Shown here piece after piece: positions 42,150 to 53,217 of a DNA stretch of 64,000 bases. Position 1 is the stretch's first letter; each line of letters starts with the position of its first letter. The DNA lies in NCBI RefSeq assembly GCF_051020765.1, contig NC_134932.1, forward strand, positions 2,542,001 to 2,606,000, in the 5' to 3' direction. Source of the DNA: Lasioglossum baleicum. Lineage: Eukaryota > Arthropoda > Insecta > Hymenoptera > Halictidae. The translations under genes were made by a program, and so were the position numbers. The notes beneath the pieces are model-generated. The model was given only the letters and a program-made list of their open reading frames with translations. It was not told the origin of the DNA and did no database searches.

Positions 42150-43830
42150 GTATTTTACCTTAAAATACTTTTTAAATATTTCAATATTGCTTGTAAAAGA
42201 ATTCTACAAAAATATCCTTGACTAGTGTGAAGTCAGATATAAAAAAGAAGAGAATTGATGAAATAAAAAAAATAGACCTACGACGGGCGCGAACCTAGCA
42301 TAGGCCGGTCCACAATCGAACGCCTAACGCACTGAGCCAACTGAATTGCTGGAAACGTGATTTATATTTCTAGATGTAATGTCTATACTATAGAAATATT
42401 AATTAAGTTGATTTCATTTTTTAATTACTTCTGTAGAATGCTCAAGGTTTATCAGAGCCTGATAGACTTACAGAATAAATAGAACGTAACAATTTTAAGG
42501 TTAGCTTAGTTCTTCGCGGAAAAAACGTCGAAAAAATTGGTTTTTATTTTTTTTAACAACGGCGCACCAAACCGAAAAATCTGAAAAAATTCATGAACGA
42601 TACTTATAACAATATACTGCTACTGTAAAAATATAAATGTGGACACTCTAGAACTTCCATGTGAAATCTGCATTTTTTCGATTTTTTTGAGGTTTTTGAT
42701 TTTTTACAAGCAGGATTTCCCTTTTAAAAATCTGAAACTAATTGCAAAGTATGTATTTGGGTTCTCTTGACATGTGTCAGATTTTTTTCAGAATTTCTAA
42801 ACGTCATTAACTAGGGAAAATAGGCCCAAAACTGATTTTTCGATTTTACCCCATAACTACCCTCCCGATCGAGATACAGGGTTGAAATTTTGCACAGTAT
42901 GTTTTTTCTTTGTGTTCTATCGAATGGCACATCGTTGATAAAATTCGGTTCAAGGGCATTTTTGACTATCTTATCCGGCTATACCCATTGGCTATTTACA
43001 ACCAAAAAGTTTGAAATGGGTCTCAATCGCGTGTATGCTATTAGGCAGAATGTTTATGAATTTTTTCGTAATTTTTTATTGAAGATGTGATTTTTATTGA
43101 ACGTGTGATTAAAAATTAATTTGGATGAGCTCTTTTGACCATCTTATATCCGGCTATACGATTTTTCATACTTACTATTTGCAAAAAATCAGAAAAAATT
43201 CACAATCATAGGGAATAATATCTACAATTTTGTAGAATTTTTCTAGAATTTTTAAGTATACCATTAAATAGGGAAAATGTGGGAAAAACCAATAATTAGT
43301 TTTTACCCTTTCACTACCCTCCTGGTTGAGATAAAGGGTTCAAACTTACGAATATACATATAATATATATTTAAATTTTTTGGAAGGTTAAAAAATGTAA
43401 TTAAAAAAGTAATGAAAAATAAAAATAAAACTCGCTGCACGCGGGGACTCGAAGGCTAGCTCCAGATTGCGATTGATACGCTCGACGGCTCGACGGCCGA
43501 ATTTCAGATTCAGGTTCGTTTCCGTCAAGCAGGCGTGGATGTGGATGGAGAGTGCTAAAAATAGATTGTGGCTGGCGCAAGCGCACAAGCAGCGCACACG
43601 GACAGAGTAGAGGTACGCTGGTGTGTGTAGCGCGCGTGCAGTCGAACAGGCACTCACACGGACAGAGTAGAGATACGTTCGTGTAGCGCGTGCGCAGTAG
43701 AAGCAACCTGGCGACGACGGTGCGTCAGAGTGGGGGGTCGAGTCGGCTGAGCGAGCGGAGGGGAAAAAACCCACGACCCATGATTCTGGCATCACTGCCA
43801 CAGCCTTGGCATCAGTGCTGATCATGGCCC
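42150..43830 (-). repeat. Right arm of large inverted duplication (uninterrupted)
   Basis: Reverse complement of the left arm pieces 28785-29416, 30864-31316 and 36705-38090. It includes the tRNA-related segment (42288-42352) without the retroposon and shows the pre-insertion state for four left-arm insertions. Confidence 0.85.
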
Positions 43831-44042
43831 ATTCGAGATTTTACCGACAACAGTAAGTACTGGCATCTTTTCCTTTAACTATTCAAAAGAATGAAGCACC
43901 CGGCCATATTTAGTAGAAAGCGTAAAAAATCTAATAAGAACACAGTAAGTTTGGAAAAAGGATTCCGCTGTTTAATTGAATAGTTCTGAGTTGAATAGTT
44001 CTACAATTTCTACATAAAGATATGATTTGTCATTATGTCTTA
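43831..44042. other. Spacer
   Basis: No feature recognised. Confidence 0.4.
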
Positions 44043-46289
44043 TACAGGGTGTCTCAAAATCAGGTCCGGAGCCGAAAATGGGAGGTTCCTGAGATCATTT
44101 CAAGCGACATTTTCCTTTGAAAAAATGTCGTCCGCGGCTTCGTTAACGAGTTATTAACGAAAAACACGGACCAGTCAAAGCGCGAGCTAGACGCGTGCTG
44201 CCCGGCGCGCCAGCAGCCGAGTGTCGGTGGCACGCCGCGATGTCGCAACGAACAAAAGTTTCTCGATGATGTGAATCCTCGCCAATTTCGATAATCTTTG
44301 GATATGTTGTCAATACCATGATTCTGAACAACATTTCCCTTTACAGTTTCTGTCGATCGGCTTTAGTTTACGATATTATTGTGAAAATTTGTAATTGTAA
44401 ATCGATCGATGTACATACATACTATCTCCTCGCCGATTTCGATGAGCTTTATTTCAAAGGAAAAAGATATTTAAAACATCGAATTTATAACATATTTCAA
44501 AGTCATCGAAATCGGTGAGGACCCACATCATCGGCAACTTTACCCGAAGGATAGAAGAAGCACAAACTTATTGAATTAAAAACTCACTTATTCAGCCGTA
44601 AATCCATTTGACTACCACATACAACCTCCACACTTTCACATAATTGTTGAACTCGTAGCACACTTTTATAACTCGTATCGATATCGAACGAAATTACTTA
44701 CTCCGACGCGGAAAAAGATCGATGCTCTTCGCGATGCCGCGCGAAACTGTGCTCTCCCAGCGTACAATGTATTCGATGAAGGCGTCGTTTAAAACAAATG
44801 AAATCGTTCCCAAGGAGATATTGATTTTTCGAGAATCATATGATTCTCGAAAACACCGATTCTTGACGAACGAACGATGCCATGGACGAGATATCTCGTG
44901 TATCCTTATTACTGATATGTATAACGTTCTATGATCCATCCACAGCATCGTTTCTTCGACATCGCGGAAACGAGATATCTCGTCGATTGTAGTTCCTGTG
45001 CGGCTGTGAAAAGGACTGATTAAAAATTTTATAAAAAAAAATTAAACCGACTTCGAAAAAATTAGAAAGTATAAAATAATTTCCATTTAAAATTTATGTG
45101 AATACACACGAACTTAAATACAATACAATCTTTTCTAAGGCGGCGCAAAATTGAAAATTTTCGACACTGGAAATTACAAAAATCCTTAAGGGAGTCGTCT
45201 AGTACGGAACGCGTGACTTTGGGTGAGTGCACACACCGCTAGACCACGTATACGTACGCGAGGACTGCAAGGGTCCGGGATTAGACTTCTGATTTCTCAA
45301 TAATGCAAAGACGAGGTTTTTAGTAGTCAAAATCGCTAGACGAAAGATCAATCTAGGATGCGATCATTCACAAAAGTCCTATTTTTACGATTACGAGCAA
45401 TGGTTTTGCAATATTCGGCTGCATGTTGTCCGTCGAAGAGGCTAGAACGCCGCACAGTGAGACCTTTCGTCCAAATCGGAGACAAAATCAAAGAACTTTC
45501 GGTAGAAATGAGGTAGAGCGATGAAATTTTTTTTTAATTAAAGCTGAAACTTTGCAGAATATGGGAAAAATAGGGAGATTATGGTAAGAACGTTTTTTAA
45601 CGTTGAGAAAATTCGTTATACTTGCACAATTTCGAGAAAATTGTGGTTATTCCAATACCATGCGCGGAAAAAATTTTTTCTGAACATGCTCTACTTCATT
45701 TCCCGTAGATTTTTTCACACTCATTTCAAATCTGGTCTCAGAATTTTTCTACGACCTCAGGATATTGCAAAATAGGTTTCTTTAAATTCTACATGTTTAA
45801 TGAATTTTCTCAAGGTTAAAAAACGTTCGTACCATAATCTCCCTAAAAAAAAAAATGTTGTTCAGAATCTTGGTATTGACAACATATCCAAAGCTTATCG
45901 CGATTGGCGAAGAGATAGTACATCGATCGATTTACAATTACAAATTTTTACAATAATATCGTAAACTAAAGCCGATCGACAGAAACTGTAAAGGGAAATG
46001 TTGTTCACAATCATGATATTGACAACATATCCAAAGCTTATCGAAATTGGCGAGGATTCACATCATCGAGAAACTTTTGTTCGTTGCGATATCGCGGCGT
46101 GCCACCGACACTCGGCTGCCGGCGCGCCGGGCTGCACGCGTCTAGCTCGGGCTCTGATTGGTCCGTGTTTTTCGTTAATAACTCGTTAATGAAGCCGCGG
46201 ACGACATTTTTTCAAAGGAAAATGTCGCTTGACATTACCTCAGGAACCTCCCATTTTCGGCTCCGGACCTAATTTTGAGACACCCTGTA
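44043..46289. mobile_element. Foldback element, second CAGGGTG-type copy
   Basis: 2247 bp, ends tacagggtgtctcaaaat and its complement, TA at both flanks (44041-44042, 46290-46291). Inverted arms of about 450 bp (44043-44500 and 45860-46289) resemble those at 39675-41886 (gttattaacgaaaaacacgg, cattttcctttg). The centre (44600-45840) is non-coding and shares a stretch with 9640-9705. Confidence 0.85.
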
Positions 46290-46364
46290 TAATTATACTG
46301 AGTGCTTGTTTCTTTTGCACAGTGGTGTATAGTGTATATATAAGAAGAATTAGACAATGTCGGC

Positions 46365-46685
46365 TTATATGTTGTTGTCAAACGATGTTAATATTAACGA
46401 AACAAAAACGTAAGAATTCGGGCCACTTGTATTTGTTTTCCCATAACAGGCATCTCGGCTAGGGAGCATGTATCCGGGGTCACCGCGTTCGGACAAGTCT
46501 CGTGTAAACATACCGCACCGAGTTCGTGTTGCTAGCCGTTCGAATATCGAAATCGCGAACACAGTAACTTCATGAATAAATTGGTGTACAAAATCTATCG
46601 TGTCTAATACATCCGTTGTCGCGGAAAATACGAATTCGATTACGAGTCCGTTTACGGCGATGCACAGTGCGAACAATCCTGGCAT
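46365..46685 (-). CDS. Hypothetical small open frame (possible host exon)
   Basis: 107 codons; the first 60 residues are moderately hydrophobic (MPGLFALCIAVNGLVIEF and FVHQFIHEVTVFAISIFERL) and could be a membrane segment, while the end looks like non-coding read-through. I do not recognise the family. It lies between a foldback and the exon-like cassettes, on the strand opposite to them. It may be a remnant exon of a membrane protein or chance. Confidence 0.2.
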   Translation of the reverse strand: MPGLFALCIAVNGLVIEFVFSATTDVLDTIDFVHQFIHEVTVFAISIFERLATRTRCGMFTRDLSERGDPGYMLPSRDACYGKTNTSGPNSYVFVSLILTSFDNNI

Positions 46686-46858
46686 ATCTCATTACCCGTT
46701 TAAACGTATCACGATGTATTTACGATAAATTCCTTCAAATCAAGGTTATTTATTTTCCATTCAAATTTTTGACTTGAATTATTTATTTATTATTAATTGT
46801 GATTTAGTTTTTGACTGTTTGTCTATTGTAATTAATAAATTTGCTCTTTCTGTTACAG

Positions 46859-46983
46859 ATTCCGAGGGTAAAGAAATCAATCGATGGAAAGAGCAGCTTG
46901 ATAACCGAGATCCATGCTTTCGATGATCGAAAGCGTGACGCAGCGCCTCGCCGCGTGTTGTTTTTTTTCAAGGAGGAAAGGAC
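46859..46983 (+). other. Exon-like block E1
   Basis: Preceded by a good splice-acceptor context (ttgctctttctgttacag) and followed by gtgagcgtgagt. It starts attccgagggtaaag, similar to blocks E2 and E3, but diverges internally. Confidence 0.45.
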
Positions 46984-47148
46984 GTGAGCGTGAGTATACC
47001 TATTATCTTCCCAATTAAATTGTGTTATTGAATATCCACTAATAAACAATTAATTAATTCGATTTTAATTATTTACTTCCTATTAATTCGGATGTAGCCT
47101 TTGACAATTGATGGATTAAAATTAATGAATTTGTTCTTTCTGTCACAG

Positions 47149-47239
47149 TGCCTGAGGGAAAAGTGCCTGAATTCAAAGACGACATCGATTATTGAGATTG
47201 AGATGCAACGAGTCGTGTTGTTTTCAAGCAGGAGAGGAC
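47149..47239 (+). other. Exon-like block E2
   Basis: 91 bp between 'ttctttctgtcacag' and 'gtgagtacc'; starts tgcctgagggaaaagtgcc and ends caagcaggagaggac. Frame 1 is open through the block, but the homologous block E3 is closed in that frame. Confidence 0.5.
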
Positions 47240-47390
47240 GTGAGTACCTATATATTTTCCCAATTAAACTTTATTATGACACGTTGAATTATTCATATTA
47301 TATTATATTTCATATATGTATGTATATATTTTCATTTGAAAATCTTAAATAGAAGATTATTTAATATCTTATTTCCCTTCTTGATTCCAG

Positions 47391-47478
47391 GACTCTTAAC
47401 GCAGCTTCACATCAACCCCAACGCAGCTTCGCATCAACCACAACGCAGCTTCAGTGCTTTCTTCAAGCAGGAGAGGAT
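47391..47478 (+). other. Exon-like block F1
   Basis: 88 bp between 'ttgattccag' and 'gtgagcgtgagt'; three internal copies of 'aacgcagcttc' and the same final 'caagcaggagaggat' as the E blocks. Confidence 0.5.
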
Positions 47479-47587
47479 GTGAGCGTGAGTACCAATTATC
47501 TTCCCAATTACATTGTGTCCATTAATTCGGATATAGTCTTTGACAATTGATGGATTAAAATTAATGAATTTGTTCTTTCTGTCACAG

Positions 47588-47677
47588 TGCCTGAGGGAAA
47601 AGAATCTATGAATTCAAAGATGACATCGTTATCTGAGATTCAGACGCAACGAGTGCTGTTTTCAAGCAGGAGAGGAT
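47588..47677 (+). other. Exon-like block E3
   Basis: 90 bp between 'ttctttctgtcacag' and 'gtgagtacc'. It and about 70 bases of preceding intron-like sequence are near-identical to E2, at a 430-440 bp offset. Confidence 0.5.
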
Positions 47678-47760
47678 GTGAGTACCTATAATTTTCAGCC
47701 TACACAATTTATGTTATATTTTTATTCATATTATATATACTATATTTTTTCTATATGTAT

Positions 47761-47884
47761 ATATGTTACGGTAAATGTAATAAATTGATGATTATGTATA
47801 ATAATCGGCAACCTTAGTGGTGATTATGTATAATAACCGGTTATTATGCATAATCACCGGATTAATCACATTTACCGTAACATA
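47761..47884. mobile_element. Small palindromic MITE inside the cassette array
   Basis: Terminal inverted repeats atgttacggtaaatgt / acatttaccgtaacat with an internal 'gattatgtataataaccgg' palindrome; lies between E3 and F2. Confidence 0.75.
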
Positions 47885-47977
47885 TATATATTTTCTGTTG
47901 AAAATCAAATGGACTCGATATATCCCGATGGAATTTTTCAAAGATTTTTTAATACCTTGTTTCCTTGTTTATTCCAG

Positions 47978-48036
47978 GACTCTAACACGCAGCTTCACAT
48001 CAACTCCCACGCAGCTTCACTTCACCTCAACAAGTC
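47978..48036 (+). other. Exon-like block F2
   Basis: 59 bp between 'tttattccag' and 'gtaagtgaac'; starts gactctaacacgcagcttc like F1. Confidence 0.5.
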
Positions 48037-48761
48037 GTAAGTGAACAAACAACTGTCTTTCTTACTGCTAGACTTTGACGAGTACAGTGACCGTGGAAAC
48101 GCCCGGCGTTCCTGCGGGTAGTAATCTGTTTGTTAGCTAGGTAGGGTCTTTTTGTACGTCGCGTTTGTTTTTATAAATTTAACAATTTCGACAATATATT
48201 CTCCAATTTGATAAAAGATAATAATCTTCCGTAATTTGGTGCATAATTACTAGAGTCGTTTTTTATTATCAAGAATATCGTTTGTATTTTAAAATTATTT
48301 TGAATTGATCAGAAGCATTAGATACCATAGGTACAAAAAGACGATTCGCGACGTATAGATTTCTTAGACAAAACAAATTAACGTATATTACTTTCATAAG
48401 TACTTTATACATTTAGTAGAGTACTTTTTCCATTCATAAAACTTCAGAAAAAATAAATCAATAAATTGTTGAATATCTTTATTAAAATCTTTTTTAGTCT
48501 CTTTTTGCTCAACAATTAAATTTTCCTTAGCCTTTCCAATAATTAAATATTTAATTTGGAAATTCAGATTGTATTTTGAGTTGAAAGTAGAGTCGTTTTG
48601 CAAAAACGCATGAACGCTCGTCTCGAAGCTAAATCGAACGAGGCGTGACGTTCGAACCGATGCTTCATGCTGGATTCTTCCTGCTCGTGTAGCTTTTCGC
48701 GGACGCGTGCGAATTAGGATTTCGGAACTTAGGATTGCGCACCTGCTCGATTGCACCAGCG
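48037..48761. other. AT-rich spacer with an unassigned minus-strand open frame
   Basis: A 120-codon minus-strand frame (48394-48756) abuts the Transib-type MITE. It is Lys/Asn-rich in its second half and unrecognised. An imperfect inverted pair, 'gtctttttgtacgtcgcg' (about 48148) and 'gtacaaaaagacgattcgcg' (about 48330), suggests another small element. Confidence 0.35.
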
Positions 48762-49795
48762 CACAGTAGGGTATTTCGCTGTAAAACGGGAATAAAAAAT
48801 ATTGTAACGTTATTTATGGGCTCAGGGTCATAAATAAATAGGTCGTTGTATTCGTCTTGACTTCAGCTATAAGATTATGAAATAAAAATTGTACTTCAAC
48901 ATTTAAAAAATCAAAATAATTCTCTGTTTTTGTCGAAAAATATTTTTTTCGAAATTTTAAATATACAATTTTCTACATGTCTAAATACTGTTCAACTTTT
49001 ATTTCAAATATTTTGTCGTCAGATTACGCAAACTCTTGAAAAGCAGTGATAATGGAATGCTTTGATTACGATGTACAGAATTGAGATAGGTGTATAAACT
49101 CTTTACAGATTTCATTCTGTTATCATTTAAATTAGTATTGTTATTAATATTTGAACATTACCAATCGTTCTGTAAGTTTTTTTTCGATTTCAAAACTTTA
49201 TTGACGATTTTGGTAAACCATTCCGCTGTATTCCGCACTCTTTCTTGTACCATTACATTCGATAAAGGTTTACGATCATACACCAAAAAGAATTGGTTCC
49301 GAATCGTTCTGAATTGGAAAGTTATAACTAATTTAAGTAGAAATGAGCGTCGAAAGTGGCGACTTTCGTTTCGAAATCGAAAAAAAACTTACAGAATGAT
49401 TGGTAATGTTCAAATATTAATAACAACATTAATTTAGATGATAACAGAATAAAATCTGTGAGTGCCCTGTACACCTACCTAAACTCTGTACATCGTACTC
49501 AAAGCATTTCATTATCACTACTTTTCAAGAGTTTCGGATAATCTGACGACAAAATGTTTCGAATAAAAGTTGAACAGTACGTAAACATGTACAAAATTCT
49601 ATATTTAAAATTTCAAAATAAATTTTTTTTTTACAAAAAAAATTTTGATTTTTTAAATGTTAAAATACATTTTTTATTTCATAATGTTATAGCCGGCGTC
49701 ATGACGAATCCAACGATCTACTTTTTTATGTCCCTGAGCCCATGAATAACGCTACAATATTTTATTTCCGTTTTTCAGCCAAATACCCCATTGTG
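48762..49795. mobile_element. Transib-type MITE with 5-bp TSD
   Basis: 1034 bp. The ends CACAGTAGGGTATTTCGCTG and CACAATGGGGTATTTGGCTG (right end read inward) form the start of long imperfect terminal inverted repeats, roughly 430 bp. The flanking 5-bp duplication is cagcg (48757-48761 and 49796-49800). A CACWATG-like start and a GC-rich 5-bp TSD are the hallmarks of Transib elements. No transposase frame inside. Confidence 0.8.
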
Positions 49796-50038
49796 CAGCG
49801 GAAAGATCGGCTTCTCTCGAAACTTGTATATCGTCTCGGAAGTCGTCGATCGTTTTCACTGCGAGCACGTTTAGGGTTTCAGTTATTTGGTGGACCGCCG
49901 AAGAAAAATAAGTGGCTATATATGCCGAATTGGCCATTTAATTACAAGTCATTTAATTACTACCTTGTTACTGTACTCGTCTGTAGAAATAGTAATAGTA
50001 GAAGTAGTTAGTTGTACATATGGGCAGGCCTCGCCTCC

Positions 50039-50615
50039 CCACTATGGTCTGGAAACCCGGTTTTCGTGGCCAAAACTATTTTAGCGTAATTTTAAAGTTA
50101 AATGTTATAGCATGCTAGGTCGTTGAATTCGTTTCGACAGCAGCAATAATATTATAAAGTTAAAAATATGTATTAACATTTAAAAAATTGGCGTTATTCC
50201 CATATTTATAAAAAAAAATTTTTTTTAATTTTTGTATATTGAAATTTATAGATATGTAAATACTGATGAACTTTTGTTGGGAAAATTTTTTTGGCAGACC
50301 GTAGGAAATGTCTTAAAAATCGTGTTAACAGTACTATTCTGCCGCAGGAATAACATAAGTAACAATACTAACACAAATAAGATAAATACATAAATAAAAT
50401 CATTAATGTATTAATGTATATTATACATATATGCATTATTTATAAATGTACATAAACTATAAAAATATATAAAATATAAATGCGAATGATATAAACAATA
50501 AATATACATACATATACATTATACATATATACATTATTGTATAATATGAAATAAAATAGTAGTGTATTAGCTACATAAATATACGCTATAGGATAGAGGA
50601 TGACTGGTGTGGACG
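50039..50615. mobile_element. Transib-like left end and interior fragment
   Basis: Starts cactatggtctggaaaccc at 50039, matching the Transib CACWATGG consensus. 50110-50300 resembles the left half of the 48762-49795 MITE (taggtcgttg, attcgt, aacatttaaaaaat). 50390-50600 is ATA-rich simple sequence. It may be the distal end of the element whose transposase lies at 51858-53217. Confidence 0.5.
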
Positions 50616-50880
50616 CAGTGATGGTAGGTAAGGCACTTTTTTCGCTCATGCGCGACTATTCTAACCGCAGACGTCCTCAGTCATGTACGAAGATCGGGTA
50701 CCTTGGCCACCTCGCTAATTTCGCATAATTTCATAATGTTATAGCTGGCGTCAAGACGAATCCAACGACCTACTTTTCTATGACCCTGAGCCCATAAATA
50801 ACGCTGCAATATTTTATTCCCGTTTTTCGGCCCACTGTGTGACAGCGGCGCGGCGTAGGGCGCCGCCGAGGCCGCCACAG

Positions 50881-51230
50881 CAGTGATATGATCAGACCCA
50901 CCGTAACTCGCGCATGCGCGGCAATTTCAGCCTCAGTAGCGTAACTATTTCGATGAAATCGTGTAGCTTGAGCACCCCCCACAGATTTTTATAATTGAAA
51001 CTTATTCTTTATTTTGAGGATGGGATAGGGAAAGAGCACTGCAATAACTACGCAAAAGAATACATAAACGTCTCTCGTCCATCAGTCGTCCCGCCTATAA
51101 CACTGGTACATTCCTGCCAGAATAACTGCCTCAAGGCGTCAGGGCCCTGGCCGCTCGGCTGCGTCATTGTAGATACGGTACTGTCTTGACCGCGCATGCG
51201 CGAGTTACGGTGGATCTGATCACATCACTG
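50881..51230. mobile_element. Nested hAT MITE A
   Basis: 350 bp, ends cagtgatatgatcagaccca and its imperfect complement (tggatctgatcacatcactg), subterminal 'cgcgcatgcgcg' palindromes. Target duplication CGCCACAG at 50873-50880 and 51231-51238. Confidence 0.88.
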
Positions 51231-51238
51231 CGCCACAG

Positions 51239-51568
51239 CAGTGTTCCGATTGAACCAACCGTAACTCGCGCATGCGCGGCAATTTCAGCCTCAGTAACGT
51301 AACTATTTCGATGAAATCGGGTAGCTTGAGCACCCCACAGACTTTTAAAAAGTCTTTCTTCACTATTAACTGCCATTGTATAATAAAATATTAACGTTCA
51401 GCGTCACGTCTCTCGTCCATCAGTCGTCCCGCTAATAACACTGGTACATTCCCGCCAATATAACTGCCTCAAGGCATCAGGGCCCTGGCCGCTCGGCTGC
51501 GTCATTGTAGATACGCTACTGTCTTGGCCGCGCATGCGCGAGTTACGGTTGGTTCAATCGGAACACTG
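51239..51568. mobile_element. Nested hAT MITE B
   Basis: 330 bp, perfect terminal repeats cagtgttccgattgaaccaa and complement. Target duplication CGCCACAG at 51231-51238 and 51569-51576, so the left one is shared with MITE A. Confidence 0.9.
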
Positions 51569-51857
51569 CGCCACAGTTCCCCACAAACTTCGGACGTAGA
51601 TACGGTCCTGACGAAACTCGCGCATGCGCGAAAAAAGCGCCTTACCTACCATCACTGTGTGGACGTCCAAATAACAACAAATATTGACGGTGAAGCCGTC
51701 CGCTAAGAGTGCGATTTATTAATGAAACTCTACCAGCACTGGTAGAGTAAGAGTAAGGACTCATATAAACGTAAATACACATAAACTATAAAAACATAAA
51801 AAAGTATGAACATAAAATATCAAATTAAAATAAAGAGAAACATAATTGCTAGACTTC

Positions 51858-53217
51858 AACTGACTCTAATTCTATGTCTTCTAAATGTTGTAATATAGGA
51901 AATATTCCATCAAAATCTGCAATATCTCCGTGTTCATCTTCCGTTATTTCTGATGCTGTAGATGTGGATGTTGAAGATGGGTCGCTATCAATAAAAGGAG
52001 ATGCCAATAAAGATAAAACCCCCGATTGGCAGTTTCGGTTTTCGGATGTATTGCTTGTGCTTTCTGGTTTGCAAACTGATGCTGGATATAATATGGGTCA
52101 GAGGTTTTCATAGCCCTGCACAAAGTCGCCAAATAAATTAAAAATAAATTAAAAAGAACAAAAAGCAACTACAATAACTTATGTTTACCGAAAAATGAAC
52201 AGTCAATACACTTATACCTGTTAAATACATCCAGTAGATTATTTTTGCGACTATTCTTCCTTGCATGAAATTCTCTATCGTGTCGGTAAAATTTGTTTCG
52301 GCTTTCTGCTGCGTCTTCTGCTAAATATCCTGGAGGCAAGATGGACTGCTGAATAATTTGTTTGCCGTGTATTAAAATTTTGTGCAACGTTGGAGGCATT
52401 GGATACCATGAGTATTTCTCTTGCTGTCTCGAAACAAAATGTTTCGAATTTCTCCAAATTTATTGGAAATGAGCACGATACTGTGAGCAAAATTATTCTT
52501 AGATTTTGAATTAATCCAAGGTCTACGCCCGTAATATCTGACAATAATTCTGGTCGTTGAAATTCTCGACGAGTAGTATTTCCGTCGTTTGTATTGCCGG
52601 TTTCTTGTTTCGGTTTGTCCACATGTAACCCAAACTGTTCCCAAAATAATTTTTGGATCTCTTTTTTGCGGGACTTACATATCTGTTTATCTTCTTCTTC
52701 CTTCACCTGTCATTTCTTTATACAAATACTTATTCAAAGAGGCGAATCCAAGCGTGCAGAGGACTGATACCATATTGTAGAGTGTAGAGTATTTTGCTTG
52801 GGGATAAATTCTTCTGCCAGACAGTCATTAATTTTTAAAACTTGCGTTGGTGTTGCTCCACATATGGGACAACGCTGCGATGATATGGTTTTCGTTATCG
52901 TGTTTAGAACCTTCCCATCGATTAATGTCATAACTAATTTGAAATTAATTTTTAAAATTTTATTTTTGTAAGATAAGTTTAAATGAGTTAAATTTTTTAT
53001 TTGACAGTCGATGTCTTCCTTTTCTCTAAGTATTTGTTCTGGTGTTTCTTTCACATATTCTAATTTTAACGGTCTACAAAATCTAATTGAATGTGACATT
53101 ATATTGTTCCATAAAATTATATTACTGTTTGTACAGAATCTTAACGGTATTAATGTGGTGGCGAAAAGATTACAGTCGGAGCCAGCTAAATTTTCAGGTC
53201 TCTCAAATTTCTGCTTA
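51858..53217 (-). pseudogene. RAG1/Transib-like transposase remnant
   Basis: Three minus-strand frames in order carry the hallmarks of the RAG1-core/Transib family. In the frame ending 52734: an LFATTLIPLRF segment, then TLIDGK with Asp141 (numbered from 53339) at the spacing expected for the second catalytic Asp, then a CPIC zinc pair (C157, C160). In the frame 52275-52706: the conserved NTNDGNTTRREF and PELLSDITGVD stretch. In the frame 52169-52399: LHKILIH (His6 and His11, matching the His pair that completes the RAG1 zinc site) and AEDAAESRNK with Glu32 at the position of the third catalytic acid. An acidic tail (near 51860-52010) probably ends the protein. The frames are separated by frameshifts or gaps. 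The N-terminal part with the first Asp is lost at 53218, where a mariner-like terminus abuts. Non-functional. Confidence 0.68.

Larger units (their letters stand above)
50616..51657. mobile_element. Outer hAT MITE hosting nested insertions
   Basis: Ends cagtgatggtaggtaaggc and gccttacctaccatcactg, flanked by the 8-bp duplication TGTGGACG (50608-50615 and 51658-51665). Inside are a Transib-MITE right-end fragment (50730-50842) and two hAT MITEs in tandem (50881-51230 and 51239-51568). Confidence 0.88.

Noticed and set aside
46365..46685. Odorant-receptor-like exon
   Set aside because: Hydrophobicity alone is not enough; no receptor signature could be recognised, so it is listed only as hypothetical.
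50390..50600. Possible origin-like AT-rich element
   Set aside because: Simple ATA-rich repetition with no supporting structure.
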